Positions 1 to 12,075 of a stretch of 43,620 nucleotides of DNA are shown here, one piece after another. The position numbers and the translations under genes were made by a program. Source of the stretch: Hirudo medicinalis (taxonomy: Eukaryota > Annelida > Clitellata > Hirudinida > Hirudinidae); NCBI GenBank assembly GCA_011800805.1, contig MPNW01000258.1, positions 48,221 through 91,840 on the forward strand, given 5' to 3'. Each line of letters starts with the position of its first letter. Position 1 is the first letter of the stretch. Under the pieces are notes generated by a model, which saw only the letters and a list, made by a program, of their open reading frames with translations, was not told where the DNA came from and did not search any database.

Positions 1-92
1 CCATCCATCCATCCATCCATCCATCCATCCATCCATCCATCCATCCATCCATCCATCCATCCATCCATCCATCCATCCATCCATCCATCCAC
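1..92. repeat. (CCAT)n microsatellite
   Basis: Uninterrupted CCAT tetranucleotide repeat from the window edge, with one variant unit near the right end. The array probably continues to the left of the window. Confidence 0.97.
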
Positions 93-572
93 CCATCCAG
101 AATTAAAAGTAAGTGTAAAATATAAAGCTTAAAATACATATTTTGGTGAACAAAACTGGAAAAGTTGTTTTATTGGATTTTGTGGCATCAGACCTTCAAC
201 AAATTCATTTGAAGGATTTCATTTAGATTTTCAACTTTTTGTTATTTTTTTTTTGTTATGTTGACGTTGGTTAAAACTTTACATGATCTCAGTGTAACTT
301 GTCCCAGTTCAGAAGCTCGTCATGTTTGATCATCATCGGTTGTATCTTATTTTTCAGGGATATGTTGGTTATTTGTAAGTGGTTATCAGTTAGTTAGTTA
401 TAAGTTTTGGTTATCAATTGATAATCAGAACCTCATTCTTAAGAAATGTGCCAAAAGTCCAGCAAACTTTATTTTTTGATTCAACATGCAGTTTATCAGT
501 TTACACAGAACTTCATTGATAAATGGATTCCTCGGACAACAAGTTACTGATTGAAATTGCCAACGAGCGCCT

Positions 573-702
573 GTGAATTATGGTGAAATTATGCGAATTA
601 TGTGAATTATGAGAATTATGTGAATCATGAGAATTATGTGAATTATGAGAATTATGTGAATCATGAGAATTATATGAATTATGTGAATTATGTGAATTAT
701 GA
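573..702. repeat. Degenerate 9-bp tandem repeat (GAATTATGW)
   Basis: About 14 tandem units of GAATTATGT, GAATTATGA or GAATCATGA. Because 9 is a multiple of 3, all frames stay open across it. That explains the artificial His-Asn-Ser-rich reading frame on the minus strand. Confidence 0.9.
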
Positions 703-1153
703 AGCGTGAAATTCCAGCATTTCGTCATGTCTCCTAAAATTATTTCGGGCTCGTATGCAACCGTCAGGGGTTCAATTCCTGACACGTAAGAACTTCCATC
801 AATTATTCCACGTGTCTGTGATCCAATTAGAGGACGTCCGATCTTTCAAAAAAGAAAAAGAAAGCAAGCATCATTGGGATGTTATTTACTTTGACTTGGT
901 TGATTAAATTTTCTTTCCTGAAGAAACAAACGCTGAAAGAAGTTTATGGAACCTTCGTTGAAGTACTTGCTCGACCAGTGGACTTCCTTATTGCACAAGT
1001 TATTAAGTTAATATATTAAGTTATTATTATTAAGTTAATAAACAACTCCTCAGCTTTTCAAAGCGGAGATTCGTGGTGGTTTGAAGAATTCCTTTAAGTT
1101 GAACTTCTTCACATCAGACTACTACTATTTCTAATACCATCAAAAACTGCATT

Positions 1154-1262
1154 GCAGTGGCGTGGCTATCTCACTTTTATTATATATTGATTTATTTGAT
1201 TGCTGCATAACTAAGATAATTTAGCTATGTCACGGGCCCCGCAGCAACTTTGTGTAGGGGCC
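1154..1262. mobile_element. Possible DNA-transposon remnant
   Basis: CAGTGGCGTGGCTATC resembles the terminal sequence of many invertebrate DNA transposons. It is followed about 75 bases later by the GC-rich blocks CACGGGCCCC and AGGGGCCC, unlike the AT-rich surroundings. No matching inverted end and no target duplication were found, so this is at best a decayed fragment. Confidence 0.3.
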
Positions 1263-2533
1263 CTCATTCCAACAGTTACTTAAATAAATCAGTAAAAGCA
1301 CTGTAAACTTGTTTATTAAACCCATTAAATCAATTAAGTCCATTTGAAACTTTAAAGAACAACAACCTGCCTCCACACTGCATTGAACGTTCAGAATTTC
1401 TTTCTGCGGCATTTTTTCTCTGTAAAAATGTCAACATGTTCAACGTCCATTTGCATCGCGTATTTCATTTTCTCTGCTGGGAATGGCTAAACCGGATCGT
1501 ACTGCATTAGATAGTTAATTAGATAAGCATTGCTGCATTGGTCTCTTTCCATCCTCACCTCTTGTTTAAAGCATAAATTAATGAGCAGTACTCAGTTGAA
1601 ATAAAAAACTGTCGACTAATCCTGGATCAGTGCTTCCTCTGCCCCGCCAATGACCCTCAGCAGGCCTTCCTTATTCTTCCTTGGACGTGATCTTTAAAGT
1701 GTAGTCAACGATATGTCACAAAGCAGCTGTCCAACTGGGTCTTTGAGGATGAAATTTGCTGGTGTTGACGCACACATGCCATTTCTCAAACCATTCCATG
1801 ACATGTTGATGTTGTCATTCCCTGAGCAGTCTTTATCAAAGCACTTCCAATACTATGAACAACCCTCTGTTCTTATGATCCTGCTATACTCGAGCTTCTC
1901 AGAGATGTATATTTGGTTGCTTGTGACTTTTAATGAGTTAATAAAACCGTTTCTTTTGCGTTTGTTTTGATAACGTTTTGATTTTTCTAACCGATGACAT
2001 GAATAAAGTGAATAACACGAATAACATCTTTCTTTTTGGAGTTGCAAATTAGAAAAAATTTGTTATGCCCATTGCAGACTTCATGCTTCTCCATTTTTTT
2101 TGTATTCACGCCTCCTCTACCATGTGATGGTGGAAGTTTGTAAATAAATAAACACGAACCTCATCGCGTTTGTAACGCTTAATGCAATTCAATGCTTTTA
2201 GCCAACATCGTTCCTAGTAATTTTGTCCAATGAATGAATATGCATCGATTATATAAAATAAATTATATTAATAATTATTATAATAATAATCTGTATACAT
2301 TGTAATATTAATCTCATGAATATTAATCTTCGTAGTGATAAAGAACACACTCCATCGAGACTGAAACGACAAGTTACTTACAGGAAAGATAAGTCGTTAG
2401 TTTGTGCAGTTTAATTTCAAATATTATTTAAATAAATTTTAATGCTAATATTGTGTCATAATATTGTGTTAAAATAATATTGTGTTAGGATAAGTTAAAA
2501 AATTTCTGAAGGTAACTTATGAAATCATTGCAG

Positions 2534-5500
2534 GGTGTCTGATGTGGTTCAGAAGCTGTTGACTGATTACAATAAAGAGGAGCCTCCATCTCTTTGTAAT
2601 TTTGAGGAATATTTAAAAAGTCACCAATTTATGTAATTTACAATTACATAACATGTAAGACATATTGATGTAAATACATAAGATGTAACACGAATGTGTA
2701 AGAGAATATTGAATAATACGTTCTATTTTAAACTCTAGAAAATCCAAATATTTGTTTTCTTTCCAAGTGAAACCAACGGAAGTCCAGATTGGCATCTACG
2801 TCATCAGCTTCTACTCAATAAATGAGCAGACCATGGTGGGTGGTGAACCGTTACTTTTTTATGTCACATTTTTGTGTCGGTGATGACGATTGTAAGGATA
2901 ATGATGATGATGATTTTTAGGATAATGATGATGATGATTGTTAGGATGCTGCTGCTGCTGAATATGATGATGGTGACGACGACAATGATGAAGACGATTG
3001 AAGACAGGATTGTAGTACCATACTTAGAATAAAGAACTTAATCATCTTGATTCTTTGCTCTTCTCCTCCTCCTCCTCCTCCTCCTCCTCCTCCTCCTCTT
3101 CCTCATCATCATCATTTTCACCATCAACGTATCATTGATGATACCATAGTCACCGCCATCTGCGTCATGATAACATCACAATCATCGTGAAGATTAGCTT
3201 AGGAATTACACATTTGAAGCCAACGTTCGGTGGACTATTTAGAACTATTTGAAGAAGGAATTTCTAAGTTGTGGTGGTTAAGATTTGTCATCATTGGATG
3301 TTCCTTTAATAATCGATAGATGTTATGATATAAAAATACATAAATGTTATTTATTAACTCATTAAAATTCAAAATCTTGAGAATGAGAATCCAGCTCAGG
3401 AAAAGTCATAATAAATGCTCTAATTAATAATTATTTCACTTATTTTTCAATTAATTTGATTTACAAATGTCTGAACAACGTTCGATGTATCATTCGTGTA
3501 TGAGTGATATGAAACAGAAAGCACATTCTCAGACCTTTGAAATTAAATTGATCATATCACGTGCCATTTCTGAAGCGATACTCCAATTTTACATTCAGAA
3601 AGTATGCTTATTGAAAACCTAATAAAAAATAATTTGATGTCAAATGCGACATTTTTATTAATTATGAAAACAATTTATTAATTTTGAAAACAATCTCCAC
3701 ATAAAATAAGAAACGTCTAGCAAGCTGATAGGTTCATTTGGCAACAGTGAATCTTTACAGCCTCAACACCCATTCGAGGTGGACCGCTGCAAGCGAATGA
3801 TTCAATTAAGCCATGTTATTTGACGATTAGATTTAATGAACTTTTTTCCACTGTTCCATCCTCAGGGAGAATATTATTCTGCTTTCCTTTTCACCTTCAA
3901 GTTCATGTTTATCCGAAGTGAAGTTTGTTAAATTTACTAAAATAGTTTGAGCGTTGTTTAATTTTTCTTACTTATAATGACGTTGAAGAAAAAATGTTCA
4001 AATCAATTTAAAAGAAAATAATTAAAAATAACATATAATACCTAGAGGTATGGAATGTGAATTATTTTATGACATTTTCAAGATCCATCAAAATATTAAT
4101 TTATTAATCTCTTATTTTCAAACTTAAGCAGTTTATTTTATTTTAAAAATAACTTAAATATAAATTTTAAATATTTAAAATGATTCACTTTTCATTTGAA
4201 TTTACCTCCATTGATTCGTCTGCCATTGAAAGGATCGCTTCTTATTCTCGGCGTTCTTCGTTGCAGGATTACTCGGTGAGCATGTACCTTAGGCAAACAT
4301 GGAACGATACAAGACTGCGGTTGGAGGCAGGACAAGACATCACTGAGTTAAGACTCGGGGACAACAAGTGGAACGAAATCTGGATACCAGACACCTTCCT
4401 GAGGAACGAGAAGGCTGCCAACTTCCACCTAGTGACTGTGGAGAACAGAATGCTCAAGCTGAAACCGAGTGGTTTGCTTTGGTACGTCACCAAGTAAGTC
4501 GTTTGACTTCGATCGTCAAAGTGGGAGTCGAATGATTGAGTTGCCGTGAGACGCTGTCGTTGATCTGCTACTGAGAAGTGACGCGACACGCAAACAAATG
4601 ATGATTGCAATAATTTGCTAAGATGATCAACACTTATGCTGGGGAATCAATGGGGAGTGATTGTTATTATAATCGTCTCAATGAGTTGTTACCTATAAAT
4701 TTAGTTGCAGTTCATTTGTGTAGCTCCATATGCAAAGAGTCAGAGCAGCATTTTTTTAACCATTTATGTAGCGTTCATTCCCAGGGGCTTGTGGCAGTGC
4801 AAGCCGAGTTGCGTACACGACACATTACCACTCTTGCTGCTGTTTGCAGGAACGCAACTCTGAGCTAAGAAATTGCAAATAATTGAATTGATCTGTTGAT
4901 TGGTATTAATCTGGTTACTAGTTATTAGGTGTTGTTCTACTATTAAAGCAATTAATAATGGAAAAATATTCTCAAAACAAATGCATGGAACACTTCATCA
5001 GGCTGAATAATATCTGAATACCATAATATTATCCGAATTATGTCTTAATAATATCTTAAGCTTTAAAGACTTAATTGCTGTTTCATTCGATGTTTCAATG
5101 AACTAAAATAGAAATTGAGAATAATGTGTTTTATGTTGTCACAGTGCTGCAATTACAAAAGTCGGTTGAGAAAGTTTTGTTTAATTTAAAAAGGTATTTA
5201 ATCTTAAATTGAATGAAAATTAAATCTTTTTTAACTGAAAGAGCTTCAATTCAATAAATTGTGATATAAATTTAACAAAAAGAATCCCAGAACGTAAGAA
5301 TAAAATACTTTCAACTTAACATGGACTTCAGAATGGAAGATCACGCAGCATTGCATGTGAAATAAGATTAGACGACTTTTAGAGACATCTGCTTCCATGA
5401 GTACAACTGATGTCTTCATTTTACATTTCATCATCCCACCGATGCTCCACTGATTCATTCAAGTACATGAACAATTTTTATCCTATGATCCTACTTTTTG

Positions 5501-7284
5501 TTACCGTTACTGTTACCTGTTACTGTTATAATTACTTGTTACTATTACTTTTTACCATTACTATCACTTGGTACTATTATTATTGTTGTTAACAATATTT
5601 TATTCTCATTTTCAATTTATTAAGCCGACCGGAGTAAAATGATTTTAATGAAATGAGTTTTAGAGAAATATTGAATTAATATCATAAATCGTCTAGTTTC
5701 CACTGTTAATTTTTCTTATTGTTAAGTAGGAAAATAGTTATAAAAGGCGACAAATATTATAAAATATGACAAATATTATTAATTATGACAAATATTAGAA
5801 TTATTTTATCCTGGGAGCGGAAGTGGTACTTATTTTTAAATTATAGGAATACGCTGGAAATTGTACATGACTCACACGGCTTTTTTTTAATTTTGTCAGT
5901 TACATCAAAACAAATATTGAATAAAAATGATTAAAAAAAAATAAAATCTTTATTTCATAAGTTCTATGTCATCATTACCATCATCAGCCACATTCATCAT
6001 TAAGAGTCTACTTGCATATGCTGAGAACATTTCATGTCTTCTTTTTAATTAACTTCTCTTAGAATGAACGCTTTTTCTCCTGCATTTACCTGTATTCTCC
6101 TGTATTTACCTGCATTCTCCTGTATTTTCTGAATCATCTCTCGTGAAAACTCATCATGTTTCTACTGGTTACAATATCTCTTGTTTTACCTCAAATCAAA
6201 TTCATTCAATTATTTGATATTTTTATTTGGGTTCATTTTAAAATCTGGAAACATTTGTGTGGGATTTTGTGTTTCTAACTGTTTTATTTTGTATGAATTA
6301 AGTGAATGAAGTGCCTAATTCACTTGGAAGCTTATTTGCTTGGCCAGTTATTAATTGTAATAATAATAGTGATGATGGCGTTAATAATAATAAATCATAA
6401 TAATAATAATAATAACTGTTAATTCTAATTTAGAATAACAGCAACACTGGCTTGCCCGATGAATTTGGAAAAGTTTCCAATGGACACGCAGGAATGTCCC
6501 ATGCTTTTTGAGAGTTGTAAGTTGAACTATTTGTCAGTTTGAAATGTAATTGTTCTTATGTTATAACCTGTCATCATTCTTGCAGCTTTTTATGATATTT
6601 TTCCTGAATGTAAAGCATTTGTTGCTAGACTTATGTGTTCCATTATTAGCGAGGAATGCGTTTTATGTTAGCAGTGTTGCAAGAGGCACTCAAGCAATGG
6701 AATGGGTGACATTATGAGGATGAACATTAAGGTGGCGTGGAGCCAAGCGTTTGAAGCTCGGTCCGAGACTGAATAATGTTCCATGATTAAGGACATAAAA
6801 CTTTATATTTTCGTTCAAGCATTTCGGATTTCTTACCTCGTCTTTGTTAACATTAATAGTATTATGATTTATTTTTATTGCTAATAACTTGATTATTTAA
6901 GAGATAAAATGTGTTGGTTAACATTATTATTTCTTGAATAATCAAAAGCAACCAAGGACTGCAATTTAAAAAATCTTGACATATGGAGCTTAGAAGAACT
7001 TCTATGAAGCATTTATTTCTGCTGGCGTTATCGCAAATTTCCGTTAAAGTTATGCATGAATGATGTTGTTCACGGACAGTTGGCTACACCTACGACACGA
7101 TGTTTTTTCGTCCTCTTGAACGAAACATCACAAAGTCCATCGACATCGCTCAGGACCTCCAATTGCCTCAATTTTTCATTAAAAATTTCTCCGTCATAAA
7201 CTGTGACCAGAACTACACCACAGGTGGGTTCACTGATGATGATAATAATGATCGAACGTAGTGCTTGATGCTGATGATGATGAC

Positions 7285-7317
<33 letters not shown>

Positions 7318-10300
7318 AATTTATATAATATAACGGATGAACATCACAATTGCGCACATTATATATGTGATTAGCTGTGATTCGTCGATACTTAGTTAAG
7401 TAATTTTGTCCATACCAGTGCCTGATTTAGGCATGGTCGGGATGTGCCACTGCACATGGCCCCCAATTAGGGGTAAATCCGGCGCTGGCTCACACAATAT
7501 TTAACTCGCACATTTATAAAAGCCTTGCGTTTAATAGAATTAAATGAAAATGTTTTATTCACATAACTTCTTATATTCTTATAATGTTTTATCTCGTTTT
7601 GGTAAAGTTTAATAAGATAAATTACAAACTTACAACATATCAAAACACGTTGTAGGATATTGCTGTTAAGCTTATCTTTGGAGAGGGAGGCGGCCTCGGG
7701 TTGGCCAAAGATGGGCTTTAAACTATCTAACCTAACTAACCTGATTAAAACCACTTAAATACGATTTGATTATTTATATATAATCAAAAAAAGCCATACC
7801 ACATGAAGCAAATAAAAAGGTTCTCATCGCCAGGGGGTAAGTTTGATGGGCCTTCGTGCGACCTGGATTTCAAATACGTCATAATTCACGTAATTCCGAG
7901 GCCCGCATACCGTAATATAAAGTGGAAAGAGAGAAAATTTTAAACAAATTGTTTCACATTTCCATTTCAATGCATCAGATGATCATGAATAATTGATGAT
8001 CAATTTCGGGCGTTTAGTATAAAACAATTGCAACAGAACGACAACACTCCTCCGTGCTTTATTTTTATTCAAGACTCATCCGTGGCCAAACAAAACAACG
8101 TCAAAACAAAAAGAAGCAAACAAACAAACAAACAAAATGTCAAAGTGAACTAACATAAAATACCAACATGAAATACGTCATCGTATATTTCGTATCACAT
8201 GTCAGTAGTGAGCGCGAAAGCGATAAAATATTATAAGATTCTATAAACGTGTATTTGAATAATTTAATAGCGAATAAAAAGTTAATTTGTAAATATCTGA
8301 AAAACTACTAATAAAATGTCATGAAGAGCTTGTCAAGTTTGCATTGCATCAGCGCCCAGTGATGGTCACAAATGAGATAAAAAATCTTCGATATCTTCAG
8401 ATGATGATGTCTTCAGTTGATGATGTCTTCAGTTGATGATATCTTCAGTTGATGATGTCTTCAGTTGATGATGTCTTCAGTTGATGATGTCTTCAGTTGA
8501 TGATGTCTTCAGATGATGATATCTTCAGTTGATGATGTCTTCAGTTGATGATGTCTTCAGATGATGATGTCTTCAGTTGATGATGTCTTCAGTTGATGAT
8601 GTCTTCAGTTGATGATGTCTTCAGATGATGATGTCTTCAGATGATGATGTCTTCAGTTGATGATGTCTTCAGTTGATGATGTCTTCAGTTGATGATGTCT
8701 TCAGTTGATGATGTCTTCAGTTGATGATGTCTTCAGTTGATGATGTCTTCAGATGATGATGTCTTCAGTTGATGATATCTTCAGTTGATGATGTCTTCAG
8801 TTGATGATGTCTTCAGATGATGATGTCTTCAGATGATGATGTAAAACAATTGGAGATCAAATGCTTTTCCAGGGACTTATCCTTGTTTGGAATTTCGTTT
8901 CATCCTGAAGAGAGACATTGGCTACTTCCTCATCCAAGTCTACGTACCCAGCATTCTCATCGTCATTCTCTCCTGGGTTTCCTTCTGGATTAATGTCGAT
9001 GCTTCTCCAGCCAGAGTGTCCATTGGTCTTCTTACAGTCCTAACCACAACCACCATGAGCAGTGGAGCTAGATCCACTCTGCCCAGGGTTTCGTACATCA
9101 AAGTAATTAATTCTTAAATTTTTTGTATTGGATTTTATTTAAGTTATTTCTTTTATTCATTGGCATGTCAAATTATACCCATTTCTTCTTCATATTATAA
9201 ATTAATAATAATATCTGACACGATAGTAATAAATGAAACTATTTCAAACATAACTAAGTTATTATCGAATATTTGTAAAAGCATTAAATTCGTGGGTTAT
9301 GATATTAACATGATATTAACCTCAAGAACATCAGGTTTACCGAGTATATTTACAAAACATTTTATGCTCATTAACAGCAGTCAACGTGGTGACATATTTT
9401 CAATTCATGAATCAGAAAATATTGAAAAGTGTTCTGAAAAAGCCTAATTTTAACAACTGGATCTTAACACGACAAACGATTAAATTTGCACAATTTAATT
9501 AATTAAAATGCAAATTAGCAAGACGTATTTGACATGAAGTATTTGACTGCTTCTAATAACATGATTTCCTTCGTTGCTCTGAGCTTGACAGTGTGCACAT
9601 TCGTTACTGCTTTATTGTTCCCTGCTGAATATCTCCAGCTTTAAATCACAAGTTGTTCTTGAAAATAAAATAATATTTTCATATGTCTGCTAGTCATTGA
9701 TAATGAATTTTCAATGTTGTGTAATATATTATTCATTATTATAATTACCTACACTAAGTAACGTGTTTAATGTTAGCACGTTAGCATGAGTGAGAGCAAT
9801 GTACTTAGCAAGCATTTATCAACTCGTGTTTCATCTCGATTTCATGTGAGTTGATTGAATGGATGTAACTTATACGTCCACAAATATCGTTCGCGAGTCT
9901 CCACCATTTCTTCATTAAATTTTTATTCCAAATGTTGTCGAAGGTTTTGGTGAAGTTTTTAGTTTTTAATCTGAAAACACGTTTGCACTCAAAGTATTTT
10001 TCGAGATTAAATCTGAGTAATCCAAGAGATTTACTTGTATAAGAACTCTATTATTTACATCTAGAAATGTAGAAAATACATGACGAAGAGGAATTATAAA
10101 GTGCACGAAAACGAAACCTTACTATTTTAACTAATAATAACAATACATTATTTTATTGCTAAATATTATTAAGTTCGTAGTAATCTTTATTGTTAAGTAC
10201 ATTTTCCTTATTATTTGTGTCGTCAACAGGCCATAGATGTTTGGATGATAATTTGCCTGCTCTTTGTTTTCCTCTCTCTCATTGAGTACGCTGTGGTGAA

Positions 10301-11712
10301 TGTGACAGCCAGAAGGACAGTCAGACCTCAGCCCCCTGCCCCTCTCCCCAAGCCACCCAGAAGGTTGCCTCCAATACCCCTTGCCCATGCCAGAGATACT
10401 GAATTTGGAACACCACTTCAACCCGTTTGTTGAACAAATGTTTCGGTTACAAGAGTTGCTATGTCACTTAACATGTTATTCATTGCGTAACACAATGTTT
10501 GGAGTGATTGACATTCTCTTATCACGTTCATCCATCAAGACAAGCCAATATCATTTGTCTTGAAAGTGTACTTTTTGACCCATCATGGCAGATTATGCAA
10601 CTGGTTTTTTCATTATTCATGAGTCTCCTTCGAAACAATTCATAAATTCATGAAGCAAATCCTTATCTCTATTACTTCCAGGTGTTTTTGTTACCAAAGA
10701 TCCTCATAGGAAAATGAAGTGAATAGATGCGGAAGAATGACATAAATGTTTACATATGAGACGTTCATTTCTCTTCAACCTGTATGGAATAAAATGTAAA
10801 GTCGAAAACTAAAATTCCCAAAAGGTCTTTTTCACTTTCTCTTAGCATACAATTGCTGATCGTTACCAAGTGCTCTTCGAAATCGTAATAAGCAAAAGAA
10901 TTTTTTGCTGCCAAAACTAAAGAATCCAGGACATCAACTTTAATATGTTCGAGTATCTATGGTAACGGATAAATAAACAAGACAATGTTCTCCATTTGTA
11001 TATTGAAGATACTGTAATGGAGCTGTTTATTTCCACGAAGAATGTTGTTGTCAGCAACAAAAGAAGGCATCCTGGCTGTTATTTCTGACACGAAGAACTT
11101 CAATTGCTTCCAAATTGCTTCCAATTCGTCACAGGATGGAAAGCCATTTCCATTTCTTTCCTTAGCAGCTCACTTTTTACAGCCTAATCTTAAACTTCTC
11201 TACAGTCGCAGAGATTAAAATGTTATTTATGTAATAATGTGCTGTCATTTATGCAATTATATTAAATTATTTATGTAATTATACGATATTCATTAATTTT
11301 TCAGATGGGCCAAAGAAAGCACAACAAGGCACTGAACTGTTTCAAGGTGTCTCAATATATTTTTATATATTTTAGTTCTAAACTCGGTGGCATTACATTA
11401 CAATATTTAATATTTAGAAGTGTTTAAGTTCACATGAATAATCAATTCAAATTAACAAGTGAATTTCCAAAGATATCTGTGGATTATTATTTTGATTAAT
11501 ATTCTCCAATTAATTTCCATCAGATGGTCCCACTCTCCATTGCACCTGGAATACCAAAACCACCTGAACAGGATGGAAAATACCAGGCCCGACAGCTGGA
11601 TAAATTTGCAAGGAAGGTGTTTCCAGTGGCATTCCTCATCTTCAACATTATTTATTGGTCCTTCTACTTTCTTCCTTCGCTCTTTGAGTCTTCTCACTCC
11701 TTACCTTATTAA
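2534..11712 (+). CDS. Glycine-receptor/GluCl-like Cys-loop anion channel subunit (5' end missing)
   Basis: Exons: 2534-2595, 2768-2835, 4267-4493, 6434-6516, 7080-7223, 8873-9102, 10230-10424, 11305-11346, 11524-11712. They join in phase to 412 codons plus stop. This is a subunit of a pentameric ligand-gated chloride channel in the plasma membrane. Exon 1 gives the family N-terminal region ([13 protein letters not shown]). Exon 3 has [16 protein letters not shown] of the ligand domain. Exon 4 holds the signature loop, Cys-13 residues-Cys with FPMDTQEC. Exons 5-6 carry a second Cys pair ([14 protein letters not shown]), typical of glycine, GluCl and histamine-gated channels. Exon 6 encodes M1 and M2 with [16 protein letters not shown]; the Pro-Ala-Arg motif predicts anion selectivity. 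Exon 7 encodes M3 and the final exon M4. The M3-M4 loop is short. Exons 7 and 8 use weak donors (GTTTGT, GTGTCT) and are less certain. No signal-peptide exon was found. The ligand cannot be assigned. Confidence 0.93.
2836..4266 (+). other. Intron of the Cys-loop channel gene with simple repeats
   Basis: Donor GTGGGT at 2836 and acceptor TTGCAG ending at 4266. It contains GAT-type triplet repeats near 2880-3000 and a (CTC)n run at about 3059-3100. The rest is AT-rich with nothing recognisable. Confidence 0.8.
3059..3100. repeat. (CTC/TCC)n trinucleotide repeat
   Basis: About 12 CTC units in an intron, flanked by shorter ATC and GAT triplet runs. Confidence 0.95.
4494..6433 (+). other. Intron of the Cys-loop channel gene
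   Basis: Donor GTAAGT directly after the WYVTK-encoding exon. The acceptor TTTAG precedes the Cys-loop exon. It contains one copy of a SINE-like repeat (4761-4832), a pyrimidine-rich TTACTGTTAC-type block near 5500-5590, and AT-rich sequence. Confidence 0.8.
4761..4832 (-). mobile_element. SINE-like dispersed repeat, copy 1
   Basis: Shares blocks in the same order with 40291-40382: CATTTATRTAGCG, then CCCAGGGGC, then GTGCAAGCYGRGTT, then CACGACAC. The shared order and spacing over about 70 bases make common descent likely. The tRNA-like part would lie on the minus strand. This copy is degenerate, and its box B equivalent is not intact. Confidence 0.6.
7269..7318. repeat. (GAT)n microsatellite
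   Basis: A run of GAT triplets 46 bases downstream of the loop-C exon of the channel gene, inside the following intron. Confidence 0.95.
7415..7488. mobile_element. Short element with terminal inverted repeats
   Basis: The left end CCAGTGCCTGATTTAG (7415-7430) matches the reverse complement of 7473-7488 at 13 of 16 positions. The interior is GC-rich (GGCCCCCAATTAGGGG) against AT-rich flanks. It looks like an internally deleted, MITE-like DNA transposon in the channel intron. No clear target duplication is visible. Confidence 0.5.
8393..8842. repeat. 16-bp minisatellite, about 28 copies
   Basis: Tandem units of TCTTCAGWTGATGATG with a fixed 16-base period. Units vary mainly at one T/A position and at GTC versus ATC. 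The array ends 30 bases upstream of the M1-M2 exon of the channel gene, so it lies in the branch-point region of that intron. Each unit contains TTCAG, an acceptor-like motif. Confidence 0.97.
9103..10229 (+). other. Intron of the Cys-loop channel gene
   Basis: Donor GTAATT after the SYIK codons and acceptor CAACAG before AIDVW. AT-rich, with no recognisable element. Confidence 0.8.
10425..11304 (+). other. Intron in the M3-M4 loop of the channel gene
   Basis: Runs from the weak donor GTTTGT to the acceptor TTTTTCAG. No recognisable element. If the donor is not used, the true exon end must be re-derived here. Confidence 0.5.
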
Positions 11713-11752
11713 TAATTGATATTCTCACTCCTTACCTCATTAATAATTGATC
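11691..11752. repeat. 31-bp tandem duplication across the channel stop codon
   Basis: 11691-11721 and 11722-11752 are near-identical 31-base copies starting TTCTCACTCCTTACC and ending ATTAATAATTGAT. The first copy contains the double TAA stop of the channel gene. Confidence 0.9.
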
Positions 11753-12069
11753 TCACTCATCACCATTTTAATGGAAGCCACACTCTGAGACCCAACTGAA
11801 TTCATTCACCAATTTCTTCAATCTGATTAAAAGGCTGATATTTCGAGAACTCTAACAATCGTTGTGTCTACGTTTCAAGTGCTAAAAGATTTATTTTAAG
11901 ATGCTGTTTTGTAAGTGAACACAAGAGTTTTTAAATTTATTTAAAATAACAAATTTTGGAATCCAAGAAGCTTCACGTGCTCATGGAATGATGCATTCGT
12001 TGCTGTTTCAATGGTCACTCCCATGCATCTCACAAAGAAAGCATCGTGTCCGTGGCTTGTGATTTTTCC

Positions 12070-12075
12070 AATAAA
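12070..12075 (+). terminator. Candidate polyadenylation signal of the channel gene
   Basis: AATAAA about 360 bases after the channel stop codon, and the first such hexamer I noticed there. Its use is inferred. Confidence 0.4.

Larger units (their letters stand above)
93..2533. other. Upstream region without a recognised gene
   Basis: AT-rich DNA left of the first visible exon of the chloride channel gene. The signal-peptide exon and promoter of that gene should lie here or further left, but I could not identify a convincing start exon. It holds a 9-bp repeat block, a transposon-end-like stretch near 1154-1262 and AT-rich low-complexity sequence near 2250-2300. Confidence 0.6.
7224..8872 (+). 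other. Intron of the Cys-loop channel gene rich in repeats
   Basis: Donor GTGGGT and acceptor TTCCAG. It holds the GAT microsatellite, the short inverted-repeat element, a GC-richer patch near 7830-7915 that may be transposon-derived, and a 16-bp minisatellite that ends about 30 bases before the acceptor. Confidence 0.8.

Noticed and set aside
752..783. tRNA-like sequence GGGGTTCAATTCCTGAC resembling a B box and T arm
   Set aside because: No box A at the right distance and no acceptor stem were found. It is probably chance or a decayed SINE fragment.
513..785. Minus-strand His-Asn-Ser repeat reading frame
   Set aside because: It is a translation of the 9-bp tandem repeat, which keeps frames open by its period.
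8393..8842. CRISPR-like array
   Set aside because: The units are directly tandem, with no unique spacers, in a eukaryotic intron. It is a minisatellite.
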